This document shows positions 44,674 to 52,447 of a stretch of DNA of 64,000 nt, one piece after another. The stretch's first letter is position 1. Each line of letters begins with the position of its first letter. The notes beneath the pieces are model-generated. The model did no database searches, had not been told where the DNA came from, and saw nothing but the letters and a program-made list of their open reading frames with translations. The position numbers were made by a program, and so were the translations under genes. The stretch is from Paludibacterium paludis (GTDB taxonomy: Bacteria > Pseudomonadota > Gammaproteobacteria > Burkholderiales > Chromobacteriaceae): the NCBI RefSeq assembly GCF_018802605.1, contig NZ_CP069161.1, positions 1,488,001 through 1,552,000 on the forward strand, written 5' to 3'.

Positions 44674-44796
44674 AACTTAACTATTGATGTGCGCGGACAG
44701 AGTATTTCTCGTGGCGAACTCAATCGTATGCTAGAGAGTATCGAGAGAAAATCTGGCGGATCTATTTCTAGGGAAAATATTAATATTCTGCGCTAG
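44674..44796 (+). pseudogene. Remnant of toxin tip 3 (C-terminal 41 codons)
   Basis: An open fragment ending IDVRGQSISRGELNRMLESIERKSGGSISRENINILR and a stop, directly downstream of the IS481 end. The RGQ...I..(S)GG.I....I.I.R pattern is like the C-terminal end of a CDI-type toxin tip, and an Imm70-like immunity gene follows 11 nt later. The IS481 insertion, or a deletion beside it, removed the rest of the toxin. Confidence 0.6.
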
Positions 44797-44807
44797 TGAG
44801 GTATTAA

Positions 44808-45224
44808 ATGACTGTTGGGATTAAGTTGGGTAGTATTATCGATGAAATTGGGAGTGATGATTTTTTTCATTCCTTCTTTTCTACTATTAGTGGAAATCTT
44901 GAGTCGGCTGGATGGGGGAGTCGGTTTCCAGTTTTATTGAATAAGCTCTATCAGGGGGAGCTGAGTCAGGAGTGGGCGGCAGATGCTTTGGACGAGCTGG
45001 AAGCTATTCGAAAGATGTTTTCAGAGTTGCCTGTTACGGATGTTATATGGGATCTGGAAGATAGAAAAAAAACACCTCCATGGGGTGATGTTATTAGTAA
45101 TGATATTACTGATCTTTCAAATTACTTTGTCACATCAACTGGTAGGCAGCTTTTCTCAGTGATCAGAGAGTGCCTAGAGGAACTTCGCGATAGTGGCGGT
45201 GTCTTGAAGGTGGTTGCGTATTAG
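44808..45224 (+). CDS. Imm70-like immunity protein (orphan)
   Basis: A 138-residue protein, MTVGIKLGSIIDEIGSDDFFHSFFSTISGNLESAGWGSRFPVLLNKLYQGEL...VIWDLEDRKKTPPWGDVISNDITDLSNYFVTSTGRQLF. The blocks GWGSRFP, LYQG, VIWD-EDR--PPWG and DLSNYFVTS are what I recall of the Imm70 family of polymorphic-toxin immunity proteins. Its toxin is reduced to a remnant just upstream, so it would protect against neighbours still carrying the toxin. Confidence 0.75.
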   Translation: MTVGIKLGSIIDEIGSDDFFHSFFSTISGNLESAGWGSRFPVLLNKLYQGELSQEWAADALDELEAIRKMFSELPVTDVIWDLEDRKKTPPWGDVISNDITDLSNYFVTSTGRQLFSVIRECLEELRDSGGVLKVVAY

Positions 45225-45291
45225 AACGTGATGAATATTTTTAATTTACCCACGTTGGATAGAGGCTATTGATATTTGACGGCATGTCATT

Positions 45292-45488
45292 TGTAGAAGT
45301 TCAGACTTGATCTGACAGTCAGGCCTTGCCGGAAGGTGGGGTTACCCGTTTTGATAGAGGTGCGAATCTTCATCAAAACAGCGCGCAAGCGCAGGAGTAA
45401 CCTCATGGCTAGTTTTAACCAGAACATCATCAAGCACAAGATCGGCTTATTGAAGCTGGCCGCCGAACTGGCGGCACGCTTCAACGTC
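45292..45488 (+). mobile_element. 5' relic of a second IS481-type element
   Basis: The 25-nt end at 45292-45316 (TGTAGAAGTTCAG...ATCTGAC) is followed by a leader and, at 45405, by a transposase start MASFNQNIIKHKIGLLKLAAEL typical of an IS481-like HTH transposase. Homology stops after LAAEL, where a 27-bp segment shared with the IS481 at 43755-43781 takes over (45462-45488), after which the sequence is toxin-derived. Confidence 0.65.
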
Positions 45489-45695
45489 GCAAATGCTGCG
45501 CGCATTGCGGCTAAGCAATCGCCTATCGTCGATGATGTGTGGATCAAGAACTTCCCGGAACATTCTGCGTACAACGGCGAGACTCTAGTCCACCATCACC
45601 TGGACTATGGCCCAAAAGCGATACCGCTTCCGGGCACAGTCCATAGCAAGCAACCTGGCTGGGGCATCTGGCACCCAGAGCATTCGGGGAACTAA
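45405..45695 (+). CDS. Chimeric ORF: IS transposase N-terminus fused to an HNH-like toxin tip 4
   Basis: A 96-residue frame with AGGAG 7 nt before its ATG. Residues 1-28 come from IS transposases (MASFNQNIIKHKIGLLKLAAEL plus AARFNV); residues 29-96 are a toxin tail, ANAARIAAKQSPIVDDVWIKNFPEHSAYNGETLVHHHLDYGPKAIPLPGTVHSKQPGWGIWHPEHSGN. HHH-D-G--AIPLP--VH---PGWG-WH resembles HNH/GH-E type nuclease toxin ends. The fusion keeps the frame and gives the tip a translation start it would lack, so it could be expressed in the cytoplasm. An immunity gene begins 2 nt after the stop. Confidence 0.65.
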   Translation: MASFNQNIIKHKIGLLKLAAELAARFNVANAARIAAKQSPIVDDVWIKNFPEHSAYNGETLVHHHLDYGPKAIPLPGTVHSKQPGWGIWHPEHSGN

Positions 45696-45696
45696 A

Positions 45697-46293
45697 GTGA
45701 TCTTGAAAACGATCGATGATGTGCGGCGGTACACCTATGAAGTGGCCCAGAGATTTCCTGCAATTGCTGGTGAGATCGAGGTGACTGCAGAGGCTCTTGA
45801 GCTACCAAAGGGTTTGGTCGCAGAGCTCCAATTACCTCGGGGATATTGTTCTGTTGCCGAAGCAAATAGACTTGCTGGCGTCTCTATAGGGTTCTTTGCG
45901 CTTTGGCCATCGTTTGTGCGTGAGTCTCTTGAGCAAAGTTTGATCAAAGCAAATGCATCGGATTCCTCGGTGGGACTATTTGGTGGCAACACGTTAATCG
46001 CCGTTGCTCGATATGAAGCGAATCCTATTTGCGTAGCTTCCGCCGCAAGCGATGCGCGAGATCAAGTGTTTTTGCTGGACACGATGAGTTCACCGAACTG
46101 GAAGCTAAGGTCCATTGCTACAAACTTCGAGCAGTTCTTGGCTCTCGCGGCAAATGTGCATCGCATATCCGACATGTATGATGGAGAGATTAAAGCTGGA
46201 CAGGAGGAGATGGGTCGTTGCTGCGAAGCGTTGGCCTGTAGCCCAGAGCAAACTGCCTTCTGGCAAAGCCGGATAACGGAAATGCTTGCTTAG
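45697..46293 (+). CDS. Candidate immunity protein for toxin tip 4 (SUKH/SMI1-KNR4-like)
   Basis: A 198-residue protein from GTG 45697 (GGGGA seven bases upstream): VILKTIDDVRRYTYEVAQRFPAIAGEIEV...SVAEANRLAGVSIGFFALWPS...DQVFLLDTMSSPNWKLRSIATNFEQFLALAANVHRI. The C-terminal pattern resembles SUKH-superfamily immunity proteins. Coupled to the chimeric toxin ORF (2-nt gap). Confidence 0.65.
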   Translation: MILKTIDDVRRYTYEVAQRFPAIAGEIEVTAEALELPKGLVAELQLPRGYCSVAEANRLAGVSIGFFALWPSFVRESLEQSLIKANASDSSVGLFGGNTLIAVARYEANPICVASAASDARDQVFLLDTMSSPNWKLRSIATNFEQFLALAANVHRISDMYDGEIKAGQEEMGRCCEALACSPEQTAFWQSRITEMLA

Positions 46294-46301
46294 AGCCGTA
46301 G

Positions 46302-46327
46302 GTGCGGATAGCGCAGCGTATTCGCAC
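46302..46327. repeat. REP-like palindromic unit
   Basis: GTGCGGATA-GCGCAGCG-TATTCGCAC, a 9-bp stem with one wobble position, preceded by CGTAG. Sequences of the form GTAGGGTGCGxATA-GCGxAGCG-TATxCGCAC are common dispersed repeats in bacteria. Only one copy was seen in this window. Confidence 0.5.
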
Positions 46328-46545
46328 GCATGCCAATACCAAAAAAATAGGCCGGTATCCCGTAAACGGATGTCAGCCTGTTTTTGTTGGAAATGCCAAA
46401 ATCCACTCAGAATAACCGCCTCGACTCCGTCGATAGCCGCGCAGTAGCAAGCCGGCCGTTTTCCATCCATGGCTTGCGCCGAATCTGCTACCTCGAAGTA
46501 GCAGAGCGTTTCTCCGCCGTAAAACAATTCCCTCATTTAATCAGC

Positions 46546-46570
46546 TGTAGAAGTTCAGACTTGATCTGAC
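46546..46570 (+). repeat. Solo IS481-type terminal sequence
   Basis: 25 nt identical to 45292-45316 and in the same orientation, with no transposase attached. Together the two copies bracket the chimeric toxin/immunity module as direct repeats. Confidence 0.8.
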
Positions 46571-46676
46571 CATCTGGCCAGATCTAAATTTCTATACATT
46601 GCGCAAAAATTCCGTTGCCGTGTTCGATTTTGGCGCTTAGCCTTCCCGTGTTTCCCCTCGCTTTATGCCCTGTGTC

Positions 46677-47270
46677 ATGAATAAAAAAATTCTGCTGACC
46701 TTCCTCTCCATGGTGTTTTCCGGTTCCGTCGCTTTGGCTTCGGAGGCGGCTCGCGCGGATGACGCGCAGGCGGTTCCGCAATCGAGCGCGCGTATCCGCC
46801 TGTTCGGCCAGAACGGTGTGGGTGTCTGGTTCTATCGCAATATGGCCTGTTACAAAACCGGCATGTGGGGCCCGACGGACGCCGAGACGGTCTCAGGAGG
46901 CCTTGGGGACGCGTTCGCCTCGTTTGTCGGCGTTGCCTCCAACTCCGGCATCGGCATGCCGGAAACCACGACTACCCGGGAAATCGCCAAGCGCAATGGT
47001 ATGCTGTCCAAAGCCTTTTTCCGCGAGTATTCCGTGGACGCGGACAAGCCGCTGACGGTGCTTGTGTCATTTGGCGATGTGTCGGGCATGAGGTGCGGCT
47101 ACCTGTCGGCCAGCTTCGTTCCGAAGGCCGGCAAGGATTACGAGGGCGTGTTGAATATCTCGGTGGCCGAACGCGTGTGCCGCCTGGAAATCAAGGAAAT
47201 CACCGGCACCCCGGAAGCGACCGAGCTCAAGCTTGTCGATGATATGAAACCCGCCGGAAAATGTCGCTGA
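46677..47270 (+). CDS. Hypothetical secreted protein
   Basis: A 197-residue protein with a signal peptide (MNKKILLTFLSMVFSGSVALASEA) and four cysteines in the mature part (NMACYKTG, GMRCGYL, RVCRLEI, GKCR) that could form two disulfides. No family recognised. High-GC, host-like codon use. It is the first chromosome-like gene after the toxin array. Confidence 0.65.
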   Translation: MNKKILLTFLSMVFSGSVALASEAARADDAQAVPQSSARIRLFGQNGVGVWFYRNMACYKTGMWGPTDAETVSGGLGDAFASFVGVASNSGIGMPETTTTREIAKRNGMLSKAFFREYSVDADKPLTVLVSFGDVSGMRCGYLSASFVPKAGKDYEGVLNISVAERVCRLEIKEITGTPEATELKLVDDMKPAGKCR

Positions 47271-47385
47271 CCCTCTGGTCGTGGTGTGAAGTGCGGCGCC
47301 CGGTACCGGTCGGATTGCCTTTGCCCCCGGTGCCGGGTGCCGTTACCATACGGTTCGTTAACCTTGCGCGCTAGACAGGGTTCCA

Positions 47386-47412
47386 AACCAGCCGAAGAGC
47401 TGGTTTTTGTTT
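47386..47412 (+). terminator. Rho-independent terminator
   Basis: Stem AACCAGC-CGAAGA-GCTGGTT followed by TTTTGTTTG, 116 nt downstream of the secreted protein gene and upstream of the M48 peptidase gene. Confidence 0.8.
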
Positions 47413-47444
47413 GACCGGATGTTGACTTGCTAATGGAATAATTG

Positions 47445-49313
47445 ATGAAAGAAGAAAAATTTGCCGCCATGGTCGAGCGCCTGGAGCGGCTGGCCGTGGC
47501 GCAGCCGGGTGGCTATCGCGTCAGGGTGGTCCTGCTGGCCATGCTCGGCAACGCGTATCTCGCCACCATGGTCGGGCTGGTGTTGTGCGGCCTTTTGGTG
47601 TCGATCGTATCGATCACCCGCTTGCACTTCGTGGGCGCCAAGCTGACCCTGATCATGGGGTACCTGCTGTGGCGCGTCATCAAGGCGATGCGTGTTTCCG
47701 TGCCCGAACCGCAGGGCATTCCGCTTGACCGCCGCCGTTCCCCGGAGCTGTTCGCCATGCTCGACGGGCTCAGGAGCGAGCTTAAGGCGCCGGCGTTCCA
47801 CGAGGTGCTGCTGACCGATGAGTTCAATGCCGCCGTGGTGCAGCGTCCGCGTCTTGGCGCGCTCGGCCTGTGGCAAAACTCGCTGCTGATCGGTCTGCCG
47901 CTTCTGAAAATGCTGACCCCCGATCAGTTGCGCGCCGTGCTGGCGCATGAAATGGGGCACCTGTCGCGCGGGGATGGCCGGATGTCCAACTGGATTTACC
48001 GCCAGCGGGTGCGTTGGGGGCAATTGCTCTCCGAACTGGAAAAGGATGACGGGCGCGGCAACTGGCTGTTCAAGCCGTTCCTTAACTGGTACGCGCCCTA
48101 TCTGAACGCCTACGCGTTTCCGCTCGCCCGCGCCAACGAATACGCCGCCGACGCGACAGCGGCGCGCCTGACGTCGCCCAGGCTGATGGCCCAGGCGCTG
48201 AGCGCCTTGCCGGTGCGCGGCGGTTACCTGTCGCAGGAGTTCTGGCCACAGATTCACCGCGAAGCGGACGACACCGTCGAACCCCGTTGCCGGCCGTACC
48301 GGCAGATGAGCGGCGCGAATGTCGTCGGGCAGGAGGAGGTGGAACGCTGGTTGTCGGTCGCCTTGCAAGAGGAGACCGGGCTTGGCGATACCCACCCTTG
48401 CTTGCGGGAGCGCCTGGAAGCCCTGGGCGAGGAGGCCGACTGGCAGCCGCCCAAAGAGGGCGAGACCGCCGAGCGTCTGCTCGGGGAGGCGCTGCCGGGC
48501 CTGATGGACCGACTGGATGACGATTGGCGTCGCCGCATCTCGGACGGCTGGCGGGAGCATTACCAGACCACCTCGCGCAATCGCGCAAGACAGGTCGAGC
48601 TTGAGCGGCAACTCGCCGACACGGGCACGCTGGAAGAGCGCGATATGGTGGATCTGGCCTTTTTGCGGGAGCGGACCGCCAAAGACGAGGAAGGCGCCCT
48701 GGCGCTATGGCGCCGTCTCGCCGATGCGTCTGTGGACGAGCCTTACTTCTCTTACATGCTCGCCATGCGCCTGCTGGATCGTTCCGACGAGGAGACCGCC
48801 GAGGGCGAGAAGCGTCTTGCCGATTTGGTTAGCCACCATCCGGACTGGATCCTGCGCGCGGCCGAAGCGCTGCGCGATCACTGCTGGACCGAGGGGCGGG
48901 AGGACGAGGCGCACGAATGGCACCGTCAGTGGAGCGAGCGGGCCGAACTGGAGGCCTTGGCCGAAAGGGAGCGGGAAACGGTCTTGCTGGCCGACAGCTT
49001 CGCGCCGCATGGCCTGAGCGATGAGCGGGTAACCGCGCTGCGGGAGTTTTTCTCGTGCGTCGAGGAGCTGGGCGAGGCCTGGCTGGCCGCCAAGGAAGTG
49101 CGGTACCTGCCCGAGCGTCCGAGCCTGGTGCTGGCCGTGAGCGTGAGAGGCTGGTGGCAGCGCAAGCGGCGCGGCGACGAGCTGGTGGCGGGAATACTGC
49201 AGCGGAACGTGCCGTTGCCGGCGGGCACGCTGGTCGTGAGTCTGGAAGGGGGATTCAGCTGGGTGCGCCGACGGTTCCGAAAGATTCCGGACACTTGCCT
49301 GATCAAGCGGTAA
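47445..49313 (+). CDS. M48-family membrane metallopeptidase
   Basis: A 622-residue protein. Two hydrophobic segments near residues 27-80 anchor it; the zinc motif is VLAHEMGHLSRGD (HEMGH, about 168-172) with the third ligand region in NEYAADATAARL. The C-terminal half (about residues 320-620) is charged, helical and TPR/HEAT-like in texture, unlike HtpX, and ends in a short basic segment. Likely an inner-membrane quality-control protease of the YcaL/Ste24-like group with a large cytoplasmic domain. The ATG at 47445 is used. Confidence 0.82.
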   Translation: MKEEKFAAMVERLERLAVAQPGGYRVRVVLLAMLGNAYLATMVGLVLCGLLVSIVSITRLHFVGAKLTLIMGYLLWRVIKAMRVSVPEPQGIPLDRRRSPELFAMLDGLRSELKAPAFHEVLLTDEFNAAVVQRPRLGALGLWQNSLLIGLPLLKMLTPDQLRAVLAHEMGHLSRGDGRMSNWIYRQRVRWGQLLSELEKDDGRGNWLFKPFLNWYAPYLNAYAFPLARANEYAADATAARLTSPRLMAQALSALPVRGGYLSQEFWPQIHREADDTVEPRCRPYRQMSGANVVGQEEVERWLSVALQEETGLGDTHPCLRERLEALGEEADWQPPKEGETAERLLGEALPGLMDRLDDDWRRRISDGWREHYQTTSRNRARQVELERQLADTGTLEERDMVDLAFLRERTAKDEEGALALWRRLADASVDEPYFSYMLAMRLLDRSDEETAEGEKRLADLVSHHPDWILRAAEALRDHCWTEGREDEAHEWHRQWSERAELEALAERERETVLLADSFAPHGLSDERVTALREFFSCVEELGEAWLAAKEVRYLPERPSLVLAVSVRGWWQRKRRGDELVAGILQRNVPLPAGTLVVSLEGGFSWVRRRFRKIPDTCLIKR

Positions 49314-49322
49314 GGGAGAGCC

Positions 49323-49346
49323 GCCAGGCCCGGTTTCGGGCCTGGC
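49323..49346. terminator. Bidirectional hairpin between convergent genes
   Basis: Perfect 10-bp GC stem GCCAGGCCCG-GTTT-CGGGCCTGGC in the 41-bp gap between the M48 gene and the lipoprotein gene. No T-tract. Confidence 0.6.
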
Positions 49347-49354
49347 GCGCCGGA

Positions 49355-49822
49355 TCAGTAGGGCATGATGCGGTCTGTGCCGCCGCCACGCATCACGCGC
49401 ACGCGCTGGCCGACGGCGATCGGCACGTCGGGCGCCTGCACGATGGAGAGCATTTCACCCGTCCGGTCGAGTTTGACGGTGACTTCCACCGACTGTTTGC
49501 CCCCGATCGACTTCTGCGCCGCGTCGGCCGCGACGCCGCCCGCGATCGCGCCGACGATCGCGCCCACCGCGGAGCCCTTGCCCTTGCCGATCGAGCTGCC
49601 GGCGATGCCGCCGACGGCCGCGCCGCCGAGGGTCAGCAGTTCGTTCCTGTTGCCTTCGACTTTCACGGCCTGCACCGACACGACGGTGCCGATCTGCACG
49701 GTTTGCGCGCGTTGCGTCTGCCGGCCGGAGTAGACCATGGCCGAATCGGGGCTCGCGCAGCCGGCGAGCACGCCGACGGCCAGCAACGCCGCGATCACGG
49801 ATTTACCAGAGTATTTGATCAT
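49355..49822 (-). CDS. Glycine-zipper outer-membrane lipoprotein (SlyB/Pcp-like)
   Basis: A 155-residue lipoprotein: lipobox VIAALLAVGVLAGC, then a glycine-zipper 2TM segment (LTLGGAAVGGIAGSSIGKGKGSAVGAIVGAIAGGVAADA) and a C-terminal beta domain (VEVTVKLDRTGEMLSIVQAPDVPIAVGQRVRVMRG). SlyB-like proteins stabilise the outer membrane. ATG at 49822 begins MIKYSGKSVIAALL. It lies just downstream of pyrD (5-nt gap) on the same strand. Confidence 0.88.
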   Translation of the reverse strand: MIKYSGKSVIAALLAVGVLAGCASPDSAMVYSGRQTQRAQTVQIGTVVSVQAVKVEGNRNELLTLGGAAVGGIAGSSIGKGKGSAVGAIVGAIAGGVAADAAQKSIGGKQSVEVTVKLDRTGEMLSIVQAPDVPIAVGQRVRVMRGGGTDRIMPY

Positions 49823-49827
49823 CTTGT

Positions 49828-50880
49828 TCAGCTCCCTGTTCCTGGGTGGGGTTCTTGACGGGGGCGATCCTTGAGCGCGCGTGCGCATTCGGCGACGAGA
49901 CCCGGGCCGCGGTAGACGAGGCCACTGTAAAGCTGGATCAGGCTCGCGCCAGCGTCAAGTTTTTCCTGGGCATCCTTCGCGCAAAGAATACCCCCTGCGC
50001 CTATGACCGGCAGGGCGCCGTCAAGTTCCCGCGCCAGACGCGCGATCACCCGTGTGGCGCGCTCGCGTACCGGCGCGCCGGACAGTCCGCCCGCTTCGTG
50101 TCCGTGAGGGTGACCCTCCACCGCTTCGCGCGCGAGCGTGGTGTTGGTGGCGATCACACCGTCGATGGCATGGCGCGCGAGCGAACGGGCGATGGCCGAG
50201 ACACCTTCATCGTCGAGGTCCGGCGCGATCTTCACGGCGAGCGGCACGTAGCGGCCATGCGCATCGGCCAGCTCCGCCTGGCGGGCCTTGAGCCGCCCGA
50301 GCAGGACATCCAGTTCGTCGGCCTGCTGAAGCTGGCGCAGGTTGCGGGTATTGGGCGAGGAGATGTTCACGGCGACATAGCTGGCCGCCGGATACACCTG
50401 GGTGAGGCAGGTCAGATAGTCGTCGGCCGCCGACTCGATGGGCGTGGCGGCATTCTTGCCGATATTGATGCCGAGCACCCCGCGGAACTTCGCGTCGGCG
50501 ACATTCCGGACCAGCGCGTCGACGCCCAGGTTGTTGAATCCCATCCGGTTGATGATGGCTTCGTGCTCCGGCAGCCGGAACAGCCGGGGTTTGTCGTTGC
50601 CCGGTTGCGGACGGGGCGTGACCGTGCCGATTTCCAGAAAACCGAAGCCGAGCGAGGCCAGCGCGTCGATATGGGCGCCGTTCTTGTCGAGCCCGGCGGC
50701 GAGACCCACCCGGTTCGGGAACTCGATGCCCATCACGGTGACGGGATCGTGAACCATGGTGCCGGCGGCAAGACCGGACAGGTGCAGGGCGTGGGCGACA
50801 TCGATGAGTTTGAGCGTGACTTCGTGGGCCTGCTCCGGATCGAGGCGGAACAGCAGGGGACGCATCAGCGGGTAGAACAT
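49828..50880 (-). CDS. pyrD: Dihydroorotate dehydrogenase (quinone), class 2
   Basis: A 350-residue FMN enzyme of pyrimidine synthesis that passes electrons to ubiquinone. The N-terminal membrane helix pair [25 protein letters not shown] is typical of class 2; [29 protein letters not shown] (catalytic Ser), [11 protein letters not shown], and [12 protein letters not shown] are signatures. Confidence 0.95.
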   Translation of the reverse strand: MFYPLMRPLLFRLDPEQAHEVTLKLIDVAHALHLSGLAAGTMVHDPVTVMGIEFPNRVGLAAGLDKNGAHIDALASLGFGFLEIGTVTPRPQPGNDKPRLFRLPEHEAIINRMGFNNLGVDALVRNVADAKFRGVLGINIGKNAATPIESAADDYLTCLTQVYPAASYVAVNISSPNTRNLRQLQQADELDVLLGRLKARQAELADAHGRYVPLAVKIAPDLDDEGVSAIARSLARHAIDGVIATNTTLAREAVEGHPHGHEAGGLSGAPVRERATRVIARLARELDGALPVIGAGGILCAKDAQEKLDAGASLIQLYSGLVYRGPGLVAECARALKDRPRQEPHPGTGS

Positions 50881-50950
50881 GGCGGGCCTCGGACAAGAAA
50901 ATGCCCGGCATTATAACCGGGCATCGGGATGTCGGGCGAGCGGCGCCTTG

Positions 50951-51541
50951 TCACAGCACGGAGCAGACCGTGTCGAATTCGAAGCGCGGGTTGCGCGGGT
51001 AGAGCTTGCTCGCGTCGCCATAGCCGAGGTTGACGAGGAAGTTGGCCGAGAAGCGCCCGTCCGGGAAAAACTCGGCATTGAGCCTGGCCGGGTCGAAGCC
51101 GGACATCGGACCGCAATCGAGACCCAGCGAACGGGCGGCCAAGATCAGGTAGGCGCCTTGCAAGCTGCTGTTGCGGAAGGCGGTGGCATCGATCAGCGGC
51201 TGATTGCCCTCGAACCAGCTTCTGGCATCCGCATGGGGGAACAGGAACGGCAGGTGCTCGTAGAAGCGGTTGTCCAGGGCGACGATGACGGTGACCGGCG
51301 CGGCCAGGGTCTTTTCGACATTGCCTTCGGCAAGGCAGGGCTTGAGCCGGGCCTTGGCTTCGGGGGTCTTGACGAACACCAGGCGCGCGGGCGAACAGTT
51401 GGCGCTGGTCGGGCAGTGTTTCATCAGATCGAACAGATGAACAAGCACGGAATCGGGGACCTCGCGGGCCTGCCAGTGGCTATGGGTGCGGGCATCCAGG
51501 AACAGTTGCTCCAGAGCGGTTTTGCTGATCGGGGTACTCAT
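50951..51541 (-). CDS. rutE: Malonic semialdehyde reductase RutE-like nitroreductase
   Basis: A 196-residue nitroreductase-fold FMN protein: ALEQLFLDARTHSHWQAREVP, LMKHCPTSANCSPARLVFVKT, GLDCGPMSGFDPARLNAEFF and LVNLGYGD are the RutE/HadB block. RutE reduces malonic semialdehyde to 3-hydroxypropionate in the Rut uracil pathway, but no other rut gene is nearby, so the substrate in this organism is uncertain. ATG at 51541 chosen for the family N-terminus. Confidence 0.85.
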   Translation of the reverse strand: MSTPISKTALEQLFLDARTHSHWQAREVPDSVLVHLFDLMKHCPTSANCSPARLVFVKTPEAKARLKPCLAEGNVEKTLAAPVTVIVALDNRFYEHLPFLFPHADARSWFEGNQPLIDATAFRNSSLQGAYLILAARSLGLDCGPMSGFDPARLNAEFFPDGRFSANFLVNLGYGDASKLYPRNPRFEFDTVCSVL

Positions 51542-51565
51542 CGTTTGTGTCTCCACGTGGGCATG

Positions 51566-52399
51566 CTAGGGCCGGCTGTTCTGGGAATCCGGCGCCGTGT
51601 TGGCCGGGGCCGCCAGTTCGCTGGTGACTTCGGCCGGAAGGGTGCGTTCGTCGTCCTGGGTGTTGGCCAGTACCGTGATGGACACGCGCCGGTTCCTGGC
51701 GCGGCCATCCGCCGTGGCATTGCTGTCAACGGGCTGATTGGCGGCCCGGCCGATGGCCACGAGCCGGTCCGGACTGATGCCGCTCTCTTCGAACAGCCGC
51801 ACCACGCTTCCGGCGCGGGCGGCCGACAGTTCCCAGTTGGACGGGAACACCGGGTTGCGGATCGGCACATTGTCGGTGAAGCCCTCGACGCTCACCGAAT
51901 TGTCGACCGTCGAGAGCACGTTGGCCATCTGCCGCAGTGTTTCGAAGGATTGCGTGGACAGCTGGGCCTGGCCGACCGCGAACAGCGCGGTGTCCTTGAC
52001 TTCGATCGCCACGCCCTTTTTGGTCTGGGTGATGTTGACCTGACCGCTTTTCACCAGCGGATTGAGCACCTTGTTCAGATCGGCGGCGAGATTGCCGAGG
52101 CGCGCCTGCTCGGAGAGGGGGGAGCGGCTTTTGACCGCTTTGGAGATCGGTTTGGTCTGAGGTACCTCGACCATGGTGTTGGCGCCGCCGCTGGGACGCG
52201 GGTTGACGCTCAGGGTCGAGCCGGTGCGGAAGGCGTCGACGATGGCGAGCGACAGTACCCGGTATTTCCCCTCGTTGAGGGAGGAGATCGCGTACATCAC
52301 CACGAAGAACGCGAACAACAGGGTGATGAAGTCGGCGTAGGAAACCAGCCAGCGTTCGTGGTTCTCGTGTTCCTCTTCCGGTTGGCGTCGGCGTGACAT
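51566..52399 (-). CDS. motD: Flagellar stator protein MotD (MotB-like, OmpA domain)
   Basis: A 277-residue inner-membrane protein: a single TM near residue 20-40 in NHERWLVSYADFITLLFAFFVVMYAISSLNEGKYRVLS, containing the stator Asp (SYADF), then a linker and an OmpA-like peptidoglycan-binding domain ([49 protein letters not shown]). This is the MotD type that normally pairs with MotC. No motC lies beside it in this window. Confidence 0.88.
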   Translation of the reverse strand: MSRRRQPEEEHENHERWLVSYADFITLLFAFFVVMYAISSLNEGKYRVLSLAIVDAFRTGSTLSVNPRPSGGANTMVEVPQTKPISKAVKSRSPLSEQARLGNLAADLNKVLNPLVKSGQVNITQTKKGVAIEVKDTALFAVGQAQLSTQSFETLRQMANVLSTVDNSVSVEGFTDNVPIRNPVFPSNWELSAARAGSVVRLFEESGISPDRLVAIGRAANQPVDSNATADGRARNRRVSITVLANTQDDERTLPAEVTSELAAPANTAPDSQNSRP

Positions 52400-52447
52400 C
52401 GGCTCGGTCCTTGCATCGGAGCCCGCCCGCGGGGGCGGGCGGTGGCA

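Larger units (their letters stand above)
46294..46676. other. Gene-free stretch closing the toxin array
   Basis: No convincing gene in these 383 bp. It contains a palindromic REP-like unit (46302-46327), a T-rich segment near 46378-46390, and a solo IS481-type end (46546-46570). GC recovers to chromosome-like values at the secreted protein gene at 46677, which marks the right edge of the accessory region. Confidence 0.6.

Noticed and set aside
46105..46536. A 143-codon minus-strand frame overlapping the SUKH-like immunity gene
   Set aside because: No family features or Shine-Dalgarno sequence, and half of it is antisense to the immunity gene.
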